Assembly (NCBI GenBank): GCA_012103035.1
Contig: JAAVLL010000002.1
Span: 992,001 to 1,056,000 of the forward strand
Source: Brucella oryzae
Lineage (GTDB): Bacteria > Pseudomonadota > Alphaproteobacteria > Rhizobiales > Rhizobiaceae
Direction: 5' to 3'
DNA: 64,000 bases
A program made the translations under genes and the position numbers. Shown here piece after piece: positions 1 to 11,587 of this stretch. The stretch's first letter is position 1, and each line of letters starts with the position of its first letter. Below the pieces are notes generated by a model. It was not told the origin of the DNA and ran no database searches. It saw only the letters and a program-made list of their open reading frames with translations.

Positions 1-214
1 GTCTTCTGGTCGCCAATCTGGCTTACATGCTTGCCGGTTCGGCAAAACACAGGTTTATCTTGCCGGTAGCCGTCTTGCTTGCAATCCTCTGCATTGTCAG
101 CGGACAAACCATTCTTGAACGCGTCTTCTCGTTCAACACCGCACTCAGTGTCATCATCGAGTTTCTGGGCGGCCTCGTCTTCATCATCCTTCTCGTCAGG
201 GGCACGCGCGTTGA
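1..214 (+). CDS. Siderophore/iron ABC transporter permease (FecCD family), C-terminal end
   Basis: Only the last ~70 residues are inside the window. They form two hydrophobic segments and end with a GGLVFIILLVR tail typical of the closing helix of FecCD-type permeases (YclO/FatC-like). The frame as printed runs on to a stop at 264-266. Adding one G to the run at 200-203 gives a stop at 212-214, and this stop overlaps the TTG start of the ATPase gene by 4 bases (TTGA). I prefer that end because it gives normal translational coupling. The partner ATPase follows directly. Family assignment is secure; the exact 3' end is inferred. Confidence 0.75.
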
Positions 215-967
215 TAGAAATCAGCCAGGTAAGCAAATCCTACAACGGCGCGCTTGTCGTCGATGATGTAACCCTGAAACTGCCTGCTTGCGGTATAACC
301 TCGATCATCGGACCGAATGGGGCGGGAAAGTCCACGTTGCTCTCGATGGTGAGCCGTCTCCTGCCGATGGACAAAGGGGCGTCACCATAGACGGGCTCGA
401 CGTTTCAACCACATCCGGTGACATACTGGCAAAGCGCCTTTCGATTCTGCGGCAAGAAAATGCAATCAACTCCCGTCTGACCGTGCGCGACCTCGTAACC
501 TTTGGTCGTTACCCTATTCCAAAGGCCGACCAAACGATGAGGATCGCAAACATGTCGAACAGGCCATCGGCTATCTCGGCCTTGACGATCTGAGCGGACG
601 CTTTCTGGATGAGCTTTCAGGCGGACAGCGCCAGCGCGCATTCGTGGCGATGGTGCTATGCCAGGATACAGATTATGTACTGCTGGACGAACCGCTCAAC
701 AATCTCGATATGAAGCATTCCGCTTCAATGATGAAGCTGTTGCGGCGAGCTGCAGACGAACTTGGAAAAACTGTTGTTCTGGTTCTGCACGATATCAATT
801 TCGCATCGTGCTATTCCGACCATATAGTCGCCATGCGCCACGGCAAGGTTGTGCATCAGGGAAACCCGGATGAACTCATTCACCCGGAAATTCTTGGCGA
901 CATTTATGAAATGGAGATTGCCGTCGAGATCATCGGCGGCAAACGTATCGGCGTCTATTATCTTTAA
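211..967 (+). CDS. Siderophore ABC transporter ATP-binding protein (YclP/FatE-like), two frame breaks
   Basis: Cytoplasmic ATPase energising ferric-siderophore uptake with the preceding permease. The TTG start at 211 has an AGGGG ribosome site at 199-203. Walker A (GPNGAGKST), the signature LSGGQRQR, Walker B (LLDEPLNNLDMKHS) and the switch histidine (VLHDINFAS) are all present, and the sequence resembles Bacillus YclP along its length. The frame is lost near 380-384 (G run) and at 512-514 (CCC); restoring one base at each place gives a continuous ~252-residue protein, the family's usual size. Its stop overlaps the stop of the convergent peptidase gene. Confidence 0.85.
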
Positions 968-2790
968 GCGACCGTGTCCGAAGGAAACAGCGCTTGCAAG
1001 GCATCATATGATGCCATCACGGTTTCCATTTGGGTCGTGTGTCCCTTGACGAAGGCATCCCCATAGACCGTCTCGTCCGGATATTCGGTGATCAGCGTCA
1101 GCGGTACGGTGTGCCGGTCATCGACACCGACAAGGCACGGAAATCCATTGATGATGCGGAAGCCCGTTTCGCCTGCATGTTGCTCGAAAAGCCTGATCTG
1201 CGCGTTGTTATAGGCAACCAAGCCGTCAATCGCGGCCAGATGTTTCGTCACGCGGTCGATCAGTTCTTCAGCTTCCTTCTCCCAGGAAGCATGGTAGCGC
1301 ATGATCAGGAAAAACCCTTCGGCAGCGTCCACATGGCAAAAGAACGGGGCACATAACCAGAGAGCGGACGCGTCCATTCATGCGACGGATAACCGTGCAG
1401 ATTGACGTGCAGTTTCGCATCCGTCAGCTTTTCAGCCTCGACGCGAATGGCCTTTTCGTAAAGTCGCTCGCCGCTGCGATATTCCAGATCGTCACCCAAT
1501 GCCGTATAGCGCGCCGCATGATGCATATGATGCGGCTGAAGCGCGCAAAGCCGCTTGTGTAGCTCGTAACCGTCCGGATTTTCCTGCGGAGAGATTGTGA
1601 AATGCGCGCCTTCGCGCGCCGCAAGCCGGTTGGCCGCACGCAACGCGCCGACAACGCCCGTCGTCTCATTGGCATGCTGTCCGGCACTGATCATCATCGC
1701 GGCATCGCTGCCCTTGATATATGTCGCGCGCACCGTCCTACCCGAACGGGTTTCGCCTCGAAAGGCTCACCGCCCAGACGGACGATTTCACGGCGTATCT
1801 GACCGGCGGAAAGCGGTGCTTGCGCTATCTCCAGAATCTGTTCCGCGGTCAGCATATCATCGGTTGAAAGCGGCCGTGTTTCCATTTTGACCGAAGGTTC
1901 AGCATCACGGAAGCGGACTTCCGGCACAATCTGGCCCGGCTGCAAGCTACGGTCCCCGATAGGGCGACCAGCCTTTTCTGGAAAACTTCGAGCAGTGAGA
2001 AATAAATATCCTCATGCATTGCCTCGGTGAGGCTCAGCGTTTCCTCATCATAAGGCAGGCGACGGTCGGTGATCGGCAGGCTGACCGCGATGTTCAGTTC
2101 GTTGAAATAAGGTTCGCCACGCTTCCAGTCATGGGCCGCGATGGTCGAGACCGTGTCCTGAAACAGCTTCTCATAGGCTGTCTCATAGCGCGCGCTTTCG
2201 GTCTTGCCGTTCTGCGTAACGGTCAACCAGCCGGTTGGCGACACCAGCGTTTCGCCGATGAAATCCACATGCACGCGGTTCGGTGCGAAAACCCGGTGGC
2301 TCTCGATATGGTCATCGGCAAAGACCAGATCGACGTCATAATGAAAATCGTCTTTGCCAGACTCGGCGAAAGTCACGTCCACCCCCGGCAGCAAAGCCGA
2401 CAAAGGATAGGTTTCGAGCAGGAAACGGTTCTGCATGCAGGCATCATAATGCGGATAGCGGATCGCAGCGGACTTCAGGGCCGAGCCCTCCACTTCTTCC
2501 AGAAAGAAATGCAGGAGCGGCTTGTAAGCCGAATAGAGCCGCGCCTCGACGCCCGCTTCGCGCAGCTTCGTTTCCGCGGCGAAGCGGCTCGGCTGGTCAT
2601 CGAACAGCCAGGCCTCCACCTTCGCGCCGCGCATTTCCGGTTTCAGAAAGTGCTCGACAAGCGCATGAACGGTGCGCGGATAGGTTTTCTCAAAAGCACG
2701 CTCATCGGGAAGTCCTGCCCATGGGATCGAATTGGGGACGAGGCTGTCACACAGCCAGTCGCCAAGAAGATTTTGGAATATAACCCGAAA
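964..2790 (-). CDS. M14-family zinc carboxypeptidase-like protein, frame-broken
   Basis: Four overlapping minus-strand frames join into one protein of roughly 600 residues. The C-terminal half carries M14 features: a zinc-binding HxxE in GQHANETTG, an NPDG motif, and a downstream histidine in NLHGYPSHEWTRP. The N-terminal half (FDDQPSRFAAETKLREAG and following) is not a domain I recognise. Frame changes fall near 1955, 1735 and 1340. The open frame extends upstream to 2880, but that stretch runs through the intergenic space before the oxoprolinase, so I place the start near 2790; it is uncertain. The substrate is unknown. The stop overlaps that of the convergent siderophore ATPase. Confidence 0.7.
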
Positions 2791-2879
2791 AGGGTGAAAC
2801 GGTTTTCGGGATGTGCGTATAAACAAATAGTGAGAGCACGTCACGCAAACAGCTAGAAATTTGTGTAAGGGAGCCAGCA

Positions 2880-5800
2880 ATGAGCGGAACGGAACGCGGC
2901 GTATGGGACTTCTGGATCGACCGCGGCGGTACGTTTACCGACATCATCGGGCGGGATCCGCAGGCCCAGCTCCATGCACGCAAAGTTCTCTCGGAAAATC
3001 CGTCTGCCTATAGGGATGCCGCCGTGCACGGCATTCGCCTGCATCTTGGCCTCAGGACCGGCGAACCGATTCCCGCCGGTATCATCGGCGAAGTTCGCAT
3101 GGGCACGACGGTCGCCACCAATGCGCTGCTGGAGCGCAAGGGCGAGCGGCTGGCCCTTGTCACCACCAGGGGCTTTCGCGATGCGCTGCGCATCGGCTAT
3201 CAGGAACGCAAGAAGATTTTTGCGACTGAAATCATCAAGCCGGAAGCGCTCTACGAAAAGGTTGTGGAACTGAACGAACGCGTTCAGGCAGACGGCACTG
3301 TTGAAACGGCGCTCGATCCCGCCGAGGCGGAAGCCTTACTGGTTGCGCTGAAGGAACAGGGCTACAAATCCGTCGCCATCGCCCTCATGCATGCTTATAA
3401 GTTTCCCGCGCATGAGGCTGAAATTGCTCGCATAGCGCGCAGTCTTGGCTTCGAGCAGGTCTCCGTCAGCCACGAGGTTTCGCCGCTGATCAAGCTGGTC
3501 GGGCGTGGTGATACCACGGTCGTCGATGCCTATCTGTCGCCGGTCCTTCGCCGTTATGTCGCTCAGGTATCCAACGAGCTGGATGTCGAGCGCACCGGCG
3601 CGCGCGTCATGTTCATGATGTCATCCGGCGGTCTCACGGCAGCCGACCTGTTTCAGGGTAAGGACGCAATCCTGTCGGGCCCGGCCGGCGGTGTCGTCGG
3701 CCTCGCCCGGACCGGCGAAACGGCTGGCTTCCCGAAAGTCATCGGCTTCGACATGGGAGGCACTTCCACGGACGTTGCGCATTTCGATGGCGAATATGAA
3801 CGCGCTTTTGAAACGGAAGTGGCTGGCGTGCGCGTTCGCGCGCCCATGATGCTGATCCACACCGTTGCCGCAGGCGGCGGGTCGATCCTGCATTATGACG
3901 CCGGGCGTTTCCGCGTCGGCCCGGATTCGGCAGGCGCCAATCCCGGCCCGGCCTGCTACCGCAACGGTGGACCGCTCGCTGTCACCGACGCCAATGTCAT
4001 GCTGGGGAAACTGCTGCCGGAATTCTTCCCGGCGATTTTCGGCCCCGAGCAGAACCAGCTGCTGGACGTGGAGCGGGTACGTGAACTCTTCACCGCGCTC
4101 GCAGCCGATATCGGCGACGGCCGCTCGCCGGAAGCGGTTGCCGATGGCTTCATCCGCATTGCGGTTGCCAATATGGTGGAGGCGATCAAGAAGATTTCCG
4201 TCCAGCGCGGCTATGACGTGACGCGCTATGCGCTCAACTGCTTTGGCGGCGCGGGCGGCCAGCACGCCTGCCTCGTGGCCGATGCGCTTGGCATGAAGAA
4301 TATTCTCCTTCATCCAATGTCCGGCCTGCTTTCGGCCTATGGCATGGGCCTGGCCGATATTCGCGCAACCCGCCAAAAGGCGCTCGGCGTTGCGCTCGAT
4401 CCGGCAGCGCCCGCAGCTCTGAAAGAACTCGGTGAAGAACTGGCGCAGGAATGTGTGGCTGAACTTTTGACCCAAGGTATCGAGGCCAACGCCGTGCAGC
4501 GCCATCTGCGCGCGCATATTCGCTATGCGGGCACCGACACGGTGCTTCCATTGAGGCCACCTTCCCCACAGAGGACAATGTGAACCGTCTTCGCGCCGAG
4601 TTTGAGGCCGCCCATAAGCGCCGTTTCGGCTTCATTGCAGAGAACAAGGCTCTGGTTATCGACGCTGTGGAAGTCGAAGCCGTGGGCGGCGGCGCAGGCG
4701 AAACCGAAAGCGCCCAATCGCTCGACAGCGATCTGGAAGCTGCGACCGCCAAGCGGGCCCGATTCTTCTCGCAAGGCGCGTGGCACGATGCGGGCGTCGT
4801 CTTGCGCGAGCAGATGCAGCGCGGCCAGACTGTCACCGGCCCGGCGATCATCATCGAGAAAACCAGACCATCGTCATCGAAGATGGCTGGCAGGCCCGCC
4901 TGACCGCCCATGACCACGTGGTGCTGACGCGCATCAAGGCCCTGCCCGCGCGCACGGCCATCGGCACTGACGCCGATCCGGTGATGCTGGAAATTTTCAA
5001 CAATCTCTTCATGTCCATCGCCGAACAGATGGGCGTGACGCTGCAAAACACCGCCTATTCGGTCAATATCAAGGAGCGTCTGGATTTCTCCTGCGCCGTC
5101 TTCGATGCCGAAGGCAATCTCGTCGCCAATGCACCGCACATGCCGGTACATCTTGGTTCCATGGACGCTTCCGTCGCCACCGCCATTCGCGAAAACAGGG
5201 ACATCAAGCCAGGCGACGTCTTTCTTATCAACGCGCCTTATAATGGCGGCACCCACCTGCCGGACCTCACTGTCTGCACCCCGTCTTCGACGATGCGGGC
5301 CATGCAATCCGTTTCTGGGTGGCAAGCCGCGGCCATCATGCCGATATTGGCGGCATCGCCCCCGGCTCCATGTCGCCGCTTGCCGTCAGTATCGAGCAGG
5401 AAGGCGTCTATATCGACAATTTCAAGCTTGTGGATCGCGGCACCTTCCGCGAGGAAGCGCTCGCCGCTCTGCTGACTGGCGCGACCTACCCTGTCCGCAA
5501 CCTGACGCAGAACGTCAATGATCTGAAGGCGCAGATCGCCGCCAACGAAAAGGGTGTTGCCGAACTGAAAAAGATGATCGGTCTTTTCGGCGAGGATGTC
5601 GTGAAAGCCTATATGGGTCATGTTCAGGACAATGCCGCTGAAAGCGTGCGCCGCGTGCTCGATAAACTGCCGGATGGCCATTTCATCTATGAGATGGATC
5701 AGGGCTGCCAGATCGAGGCGCGCGTCACCATCGATAGGGAAAAGCGCGAAGCGACTGTCGATTTCACCGGCACCTCGGAGCAGCGTAACGACAATTTCAA

Positions 5801-6500
5801 CGCGCCGGAACCCGTGACCCGCGCGGCTGTGCTTTATGTCTTCCGCGTGCTGGTCGAAGGCGACATTCCGATGAATGCAGGCTGCCTGCGGCCGATCAGG
5901 ATTGTTGTTCCGGAAGGCTCGATGCTCTCGCCGCAATATCCGGCGGCGGTCGTGGCAGGCAATGTCGAGGTCAGTCAGGCCGTCACCAACTGTCTGTTCG
6001 GCGCGACCAAGGCCATGGCCGCAGCACAGGGCACTATGAACAATCTGACCTTTGGCAATGACGAGTATCAATATTACGAAACCATCTGTTCCGGCGCGCC
6101 CGCCGGTCCCGGTTTCAACGGCGCCGACGCCGTGCATACCCACATGACCAATTCGCGCCTGACCGACCCGGAAATTCTGGAAACCCGTTTCCCCGTCTTG
6201 CTGGAAGACTTCCATATTCGCAAAGGTTCCGGCGGAAAGGGAAAATGGCATGCGGGCGATGGCACCAAGCGCACAATCCGTGCGTTGAAGACGCTTGAAT
6301 TCGCCATTCTTTCCGGGCATCGCCGCGTGGCGCCTTTTGGTCTGGAAGGCGGTGAAGCCGGTCAGACCGGCGGCAACGAAGTGCGCCGTAAGGACGGTTC
6401 CATCGACATACTCGGCAATTGCGATCAGACCGTGCTCGAAGCGGGCGAAGCCTTCACCATCATCACGCCGACCGGCGGCGGCTTCGGCAAGCCTGAGTAA
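2880..6500 (+). CDS. 5-oxoprolinase (fused HyuA-HyuB type), three frame breaks
   Basis: ATP-dependent cytoplasmic hydrolase family that opens 5-oxo-L-proline to glutamate, or acts on hydantoins. The first ~690 residues are the HyuA half: N-terminal [10 protein letters not shown] phosphate loop, then [16 protein letters not shown] and FGGAGGQHA. The rest is the HyuB half, beginning around [18 protein letters not shown] and ending with [11 protein letters not shown]. The total of ~1,206 residues matches single-chain OPLAH-like enzymes. Breaks lie at 4548-4549 (CC for CCC), 4859-4862 (A4 for A5) and 5279-5282 (C4 for C5); each is repaired by one base. ATG 2880 follows GGGAG. Hydantoinase specificity cannot be excluded. 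Confidence 0.9.
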
Positions 6501-6709
6501 TCGGTAAAATCAATTCTGTAGCACGAGGCACGCGAATGCTTTTTCCGCCCTTCCGATCCACACCGAAAAATGTTAGAATTATTCACTCAAATTCGTCAGA
6601 TAATTAGGAACGCATCCTAATAATTGTGCCTTAACGGTCGTTTTGGACGCATCTTTAGAATTAAATTTCTGCGATCAATAGAACATCAACCAGTTCACGG
6701 ATACCGAAA

Positions 6710-7483
6710 ATGAAATTCGCTCAGATCATCGCTACCGCAGGCATCATTCAGGCAGCCCTCTTCACCGGCGCAATGGCCGGAGAAAATCTCGACGCCATCA
6801 AGTCGGCGGGCGTTCTGAAGATCGGCACCGAAGGCACCTATGCGCCGTTCACCTATCACGACAAGGATAACAAGCTCGTCGGCTTCGACGTGGAAATTGG
6901 TGAAGCCGTGGCGGCCAAGCTCGGCGTAAAGCCGGAATTCGTCGAAGGCAAATGGGACGGCCTAATCGCCGGTCTCGACGTCAACCGTTACGATGCCGTT
7001 ATCAATCAGGTCGGCATCACCGAAGAGCGCAAGAAGAAGTTCAACTTCTCCAATCCTTATATCGTTTCCAAGGTTGTTCTGATCGTCAACGACAAGAACG
7101 ACACGATCAAGGATTTTGCCGATCTGAAAGGCAAGAAGTCGGCACAGTCGCTTACCAGCAACTATGGCAAAATCGCCAAGGAAGCCGGTGCGGAACTCGT
7201 GGCTACCGACGGTTTTGACCAGTCGATCCAGCTCGTTCTAACGGGCCGCGCCGATGCGACGCTCAATGACAGCCTATCCTTCCTCGACTTCAAGAAGCAT
7301 CAGCCGAAGGCTCCGGTCAAGATCGTGGCCGAGAAGGAAAATGCTGACGCTTCGGGCATCATCGTTCGCAAGGGCGACGACGATCTTGTTGCAGCGATCA
7401 ACAAGGCGCTGGACGAAATCAAGGCCGACGGCACCTACGACAAGATCGCACAGAAATATTTCGGTCAGGACGTTTCCAAGTAA
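6710..7483 (+). CDS. Polar amino-acid ABC transporter substrate-binding protein
   Basis: Intact 257-residue periplasmic protein of the SBP_bac_3 family (cystine, glutamine or general amino acids). A signal peptide of ~23 residues ends at AMAG. The mature start KSAGVLKIGTEGTYAPFTY and the GFDVEIGEAVA and WDGLIAGLDVNRYD motifs are diagnostic of this family. The permease and ATPase follow, separated by a hairpin at 7504-7534. It sits directly downstream of the 5-oxoprolinase gene, so a link to glutamate-type substrates is conceivable but not shown. Upstream, 6501-6709 is AT-rich and presumably holds the promoter. Confidence 0.92.
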   Translation: MKFAQIIATAGIIQAALFTGAMAGENLDAIKSAGVLKIGTEGTYAPFTYHDKDNKLVGFDVEIGEAVAAKLGVKPEFVEGKWDGLIAGLDVNRYDAVINQVGITEERKKKFNFSNPYIVSKVVLIVNDKNDTIKDFADLKGKKSAQSLTSNYGKIAKEAGAELVATDGFDQSIQLVLTGRADATLNDSLSFLDFKKHQPKAPVKIVAEKENADASGIIVRKGDDDLVAAINKALDEIKADGTYDKIAQKYFGQDVSK

Positions 7484-7503
7484 GCGTTTTTCTAGGCTCA
7501 TGC

Positions 7504-7534
7504 AACGAAGCCGGAAACTAATTTCGGCTTCGTT
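7504..7534 (+). terminator. Hairpin after binding-protein gene
   Basis: Arms AACGAAGCCG (7504-7513) and CGGCTTCGTT (7525-7534) pair over 10 bases and are followed by TTATTG. The hairpin lies between the binding-protein and permease genes, where it would act as a partial terminator or mRNA-stabilising element. Confidence 0.8.
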
Positions 7535-7656
7535 TTATTGTGATCGTAAAACTATTCCCAAGACATGAGTGCCGGACCGTATAAGATAACATCGCGCAGG
7601 TTCATCAGCGCAAGTTCATTTCAGTCTGACTTTGTGCATTGTTAAGGAGCCGAAAA

Positions 7657-8334
7657 GTGCCCGATTGGCTTCAACTGATGGCAGAATCCTGCCCACCCTT
7701 TTGTGGGCTGGATTGATTTTACCATTCCACTCACCCTTTTGTCCTTTGCTTTCGGCCTTACATTGGGGCTCCTGACTGCGCTCGTGCGATTGTTCGCTCC
7801 TCTCTGGCTTTCATCTATAGCCCGTTTCTATGTCTGGATATTCCGCGGTACGCCTCTACTCGTGCAGCTATTCGTGATCTTTTACGGTCTGCCAAGCGCT
7901 GGCATTTATCTTGATGCATTTCCGCAGCGGTAATAGGCTTCACACTTAGTGTCGGTGCCTATAGTTCTGAGATCATCCGCGCTGTCATATCCGCCGTTCC
8001 CAAAGGTCAATGGGAAGCAGCTTACTCCATCGGTATGAGCTGGCGGCAGGCTCTTGCGCGTACTATCCTGCCTCAGGCAACCCGAACCGCGGTGCCACCA
8101 CTCTCAAATTCCTTCATTTCTCTGGTCAAGGACACATCGCTTGCTGCAGCAATCACGGTGCCGGAGCTTTTCCAATCCGCCCAACGTATCGTTGCAACCA
8201 CTTATGAGCCTCTCATCCTCTATATCGAAGCAGCCTTGATTTATCTCGTGATGAGTTCGGTGCTCTCGGCGCTGCAAGTGCGACTTGAAAGGCGCTTCGG
8301 ACGTTATGGCGGCACGCTGGAGACAAATGCATGA
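7657..8334 (+). CDS. Polar amino-acid ABC transporter permease, two frame breaks
   Basis: Inner-membrane HisM-type permease of ~225 residues. GTG 7657 is preceded by AAGGAG at 7643-7649. Hydrophobic segments include the first helix from IPLTLLSFAFGLTLGLL and a C-terminal helix at LILYIEAALIYLVMSSVL; the EAA-loop signature EAAYSIGMSWRQALARTILPQA is present. The frame is lost near 7690 and at 7922-7923 (CC for CCC, repaired by one C). The stop overlaps the ATPase start by ATGA, so the two are translationally coupled. Confidence 0.88.
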
Positions 8335-9091
8335 TTGAGCTGCAACACATCGTAAAACGTTTCGATGACGCGGTTATTCTCAACGATATCAACGTTGCGA
8401 TAGCGGAGGGTACGGTAACAGCACTGGTCGGCCCGTCCGGTGGTGGCAAGAGTACGTTGCTGCGTTGTATAAACTTACTCGAGATTCCGACGTCGGGCAC
8501 TCTTGTTCTAGGTGGCCAGAGCCTCAGCTTCGAGCCTGACCGTAAGCCCAGCTGGCAAGCGATCCAGTCAATCCGCCGTCAAACAGGCATGGTGTTTCAG
8601 AACTTCCAGCTCTTTCCACACCAGACCGCAATCCAGAATGTGATGGAAGGTCTTGTTACGGTTCTGAAATGGCCGAAGAACAGGGCGAAAGAACGTGCTA
8701 TGGAACTGCTCACAAAAGTGGGTATGGTGCATAAAGCGGATGCTTGGCCTTCAACGTTGTCAGGCGGTCAGCAACAACGTATCGCAATTGCACGTGCACT
8801 GGCCCCGTCACCGCGCGTACTCTTGTGCGACGAGCCCACCTCGGCACTTGATCCCGAACTTGCATCCGAAGTCGTTGATGTTCTGAGCAAGCTTGCCAAG
8901 GAAGGCACGACCATGGTGATCGCTACGCATGATCTGCGGCTTGCATCCAAGATTGCAAAAATGTCGTCTTTCTCGAGTCAGGCAATATCGTCGAAACCGG
9001 TACTGCACACGAGATTTTCACGCGACCTTCGCGCGAACGTACAAAGAAGTTCGTCGCCACGATCAACGCAGCCCATACCTACGACATCTAG
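8331..9091 (+). CDS. Polar amino-acid ABC transporter ATP-binding protein, one frame break
   Basis: GlnQ/HisP-type ATPase of ~253 residues. Walker A is GPSGGGKST, the signature [15 protein letters not shown], Walker B LLCDEPTSALDPE, and the switch TH is in VIATHDLRLA. The A run at 8957-8961 lacks one base; restoring it gives VFLESGNIVETGTAHEIF and an ending ...NAAHTYDI with a TAG stop at 9089-9091. It completes the amino-acid importer started at 6710. Confidence 0.9.
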
Positions 9092-9120
9092 ACTGCAGGA
9101 ATATTCAAGCCATAAGCAAG

Positions 9121-9145
9121 GGGCTTTCGCCACCAGCGAAAGCCC
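9121..9145 (+). terminator. Transcription terminator-like hairpin
   Basis: GGGCTTTCGC (9121-9130) and GCGAAAGCCC (9136-9145) form a 10-base perfect stem with a 5-base loop, 30 bases after the amino-acid ABC ATPase stop. There is no strong T run. Confidence 0.65.
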
Positions 9146-9317
9146 TCCGGCACGCCGTTGACTCAAATTTAGTACGTGCTTTCAAAATTTCCGGCGGCTC
9201 CCGACAGCCTGCCCCTTGGTAAAATAGAAAACCACTGTTACATTATGCACAACGTAGAAATTGAAGCGCCTTGCTTGCGTCCTTATCGGTTCGCGCGGCG
9301 CCATAAGGACATGAACC

Positions 9318-10859
9318 TTGAAAAACCCCGACGAGCGCACCGCCGAAATGGTGCATCAAGGGGCGTCCAGCGGACAATCGGGCAATTCACAAGCTCGGAG
9401 TCCGTCCGATAACGGCAAGCGCAGACCGCGGAAAAAGCCGTTACAGATATCGGTAATGCCCGTAGTGCATCCGATTCAGGACGCCCAAAATCACAGGACA
9501 AGGCCGACAATCCCGGCTCGCAGAGCCAGCGTAAACGTGCGCGTCGGCGTCGGCGTGGTAAGTCTGTATCCAGTGTTGAAGCTTTTGCACAAAAGCCAAC
9601 CACGACTGAAGCAGAAAACAACCAACAGCGACCCTCCGGTAAAATCTCGAATCGCCGCCGCCGAGCTCGCAAGAAGAAGCAGGCACGGCAGCAAGGCGGG
9701 CAGATGCCTCTGACGGCTGAATCAACAGTCAAGACTCCACAGAATACCGTGCGGGCGGATTACCCACACGCTTCAATGCAAAGCAAGTGGAAGAGCGGTA
9801 ATAGCCAAACACCCCGGACAGCTAATGGATCGCATCACGAAAAGAGCGATGCTCCGCTTTATGCAGCTCTGGACCTCGGCACCAACAATTGTCGGTTGCT
9901 GGTAGCTTCGCCGACCAGACCGGGTCAGTTTCGCGTAGTCGATGCCTTTTCGCGCATCGTACGGTTGGGAGAAGGCTTGAGCGCCACTGGCGAGCTGAGC
10001 ACCAGTGCGATGGACCGCGCCGTCGAAGCACTGAAGATTTGCCGCGACAAGCTGGCAGGAAGAAAATCAGACGGTCAAGGCTAATCGCGACCGAGGCCTG
10101 TCGTTCAGCTTCAAATGGCGAAGAGTTTCTGACACGAGTCCGTACGGAAACCGGGCTTGAACTGGAGATTGTAGACCGCCAAACCGAAGCTAGGCTGGCT
10201 GTCTCCGGCTGCGGTACACTGGTTACCCGTGAAACAGACGCCGTCGTGCTATTCGATATTGGTGGTGGCTCTTCGGAAATCGCACTGATTGATGTTTCCC
10301 GCCGACGGTCGCCGCGTCTTGCGGAACATATCATGGCCTGGACGTCCCTTCCGGTCGGTGTCGTGACATTGGCGGAGCGGTTCGGTGGGCGCAATGTCAC
10401 GCAGGAAAGCTTCGATCCATGGTTTCCCATGTAACCGATCTGCTTGCGCAATTTGCCGAGCGCCAGTGTCTCGGAAATCTGACTGCAAGCCCACGCTTCC
10501 ACCTGTTGGGTACATCTGGAACCGTAACCACGCTGGCAGGAATTCATCTCGGTCTTGATCGTTACGACCGCCGTCGGGTTGACGGGATGTGGATGGGCGC
10601 CGAAGATGTGACAGAAATGACTAATCGCCTTCTGTCGTGGGATTTTGAAGCTCGTGTCGCCAACCCGTGTATTGGCGCGGATCGCGCCGATCTGGTATTG
10701 GCAGGCTGTGCTATTCTTGATGCGATACGCAAAGTGTGGCCCAGTGAAAAACTACTTGTTGCCGATCGTGGTCTGCGTGAAGGCATTTTGACCGAACTGA
10801 TGTCGCGCGATGGCGCATGGCGACACAATCGCGCGACAGGCGCTAGAAACAGGCACTGA
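9318..10859 (+). CDS. ppx: Ppx/GppA family exopolyphosphatase with basic N-terminal extension, frame-broken
   Basis: Hydrolyses polyphosphate or pppGpp in the family. The core opens with [14 protein letters not shown] (phosphate 1 loop of the ASKHA fold) and has [12 protein letters not shown] (phosphate 2). Before it lies a ~180-residue extension rich in Arg, Lys, Ser and Gln, with runs such as [10 protein letters not shown] and [11 protein letters not shown]. Breaks are near 9434-9438 (A run), 10063-10066 (A4 for A5) and ~10418. The start is TTG 9318 with AAGGAC upstream; ATG 9311 is out of frame with what follows. The stop lies 2 bases before rlmE, so the pair is probably co-transcribed. 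Whether Ppx or GppA activity dominates is unknown. Confidence 0.85.
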
Positions 10860-10861
10860 TA

Positions 10862-11584
10862 ATGAGCAAGGCAGGCGGAAACAAAGGTGGAGTGAAAACT
10901 GGCGGTCGCGGCGGCGCGGGTTCCAGCAATCTGCAGGTACGTGTGAAGAAAAAGGCGGGCACGATCAAGGAATCGTCGCGCCGCTGGCTGCAGCGCCACC
11001 TGAACGACCCCTATGTACACAAATCCAAGCAGGATGGATATAGGTCGCGCGCGGCCTACAAGCTCATTGAAATCAATGATCGTTATGATCTGCTCAAGAA
11101 GGGTCAGAAAATCATCGATCTCGGCGCTGCGCCGGGCGGCTGGTCACAGATCGCCGCCAAGATCGTAGGTTCAACCGACGAGAACCCGCATGTTGTGGGC
11201 ATCGACTATCTACATGTCGATCCCCTGCCCGGAGTTGTGCTGCTGGAAATGGATTTCCTTGATGATGAGGCCCCGCAGAAGCTGATGGACGCGCTCGGCG
11301 ACAAACCAGATCTCGTCATTTCAGATATGGCTGCACCAACCACCGGCCACCGCAGGACTGACCATTTGCGTACAGTGCATTTGTGCGAAGTCGCTGCTGA
11401 TTTTGCTATTTCGGTTCTGAAGCCAGGCGGACATTTTCTTACCAAGACATTTCAGGGCGGCACGGAAAACGAACTCCTTGCACTACTCAAGCAGAAATTT
11501 CGCTCCGTGCATCATGTAAAGCCGCCGGCATCCCGCGCCGAATCCGTCGAGCTTTATCTGCTTGCCCGCGACTTCAGGGGCTAA
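10862..11584 (+). CDS. rlmE: 23S rRNA (uridine-2'-O)-methyltransferase RlmE/FtsJ
   Basis: Intact 240-residue SAM-dependent enzyme that 2'-O-methylates U2552 of 23S rRNA in the known family. The SAM site is [12 protein letters not shown]. The catalytic K-D-K-E set is visible as K in [10 protein letters not shown] in VISDMAAP, K in [10 protein letters not shown] and E in SRAESVELY. The ~35-residue Gly/Lys-rich N-terminus precedes [14 protein letters not shown] and is typical of alphaproteobacterial members. It follows ppx by 2 bases and converges on the MFS gene, whose stop begins 3 bases past its own. Confidence 0.95.
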   Translation: MSKAGGNKGGVKTGGRGGAGSSNLQVRVKKKAGTIKESSRRWLQRHLNDPYVHKSKQDGYRSRAAYKLIEINDRYDLLKKGQKIIDLGAAPGGWSQIAAKIVGSTDENPHVVGIDYLHVDPLPGVVLLEMDFLDDEAPQKLMDALGDKPDLVISDMAAPTTGHRRTDHLRTVHLCEVAADFAISVLKPGGHFLTKTFQGGTENELLALLKQKFRSVHHVKPPASRAESVELYLLARDFRG

Positions 11585-11587
11585 GGC

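Noticed and set aside
211..967. Programmed ribosomal frameshifting in the siderophore ATPase and other genes
   Set aside because: No slippery heptamer with downstream structure recurs at the breaks, and they occur in dozens of unrelated genes at any homopolymer.
1849..2880. Full-length open frame of 343 residues taken as the peptidase N-terminus
   Set aside because: Its first ~30 residues come from the promoter region of the oxoprolinase gene and look unlike protein; the true start is probably near 2790.
4234..5325. Long minus-strand open frame (363 residues) opposite the oxoprolinase
   Set aside because: It mirrors the GC-rich third positions of the real gene, has no recognisable motif and spans the sites where that gene changes frame.
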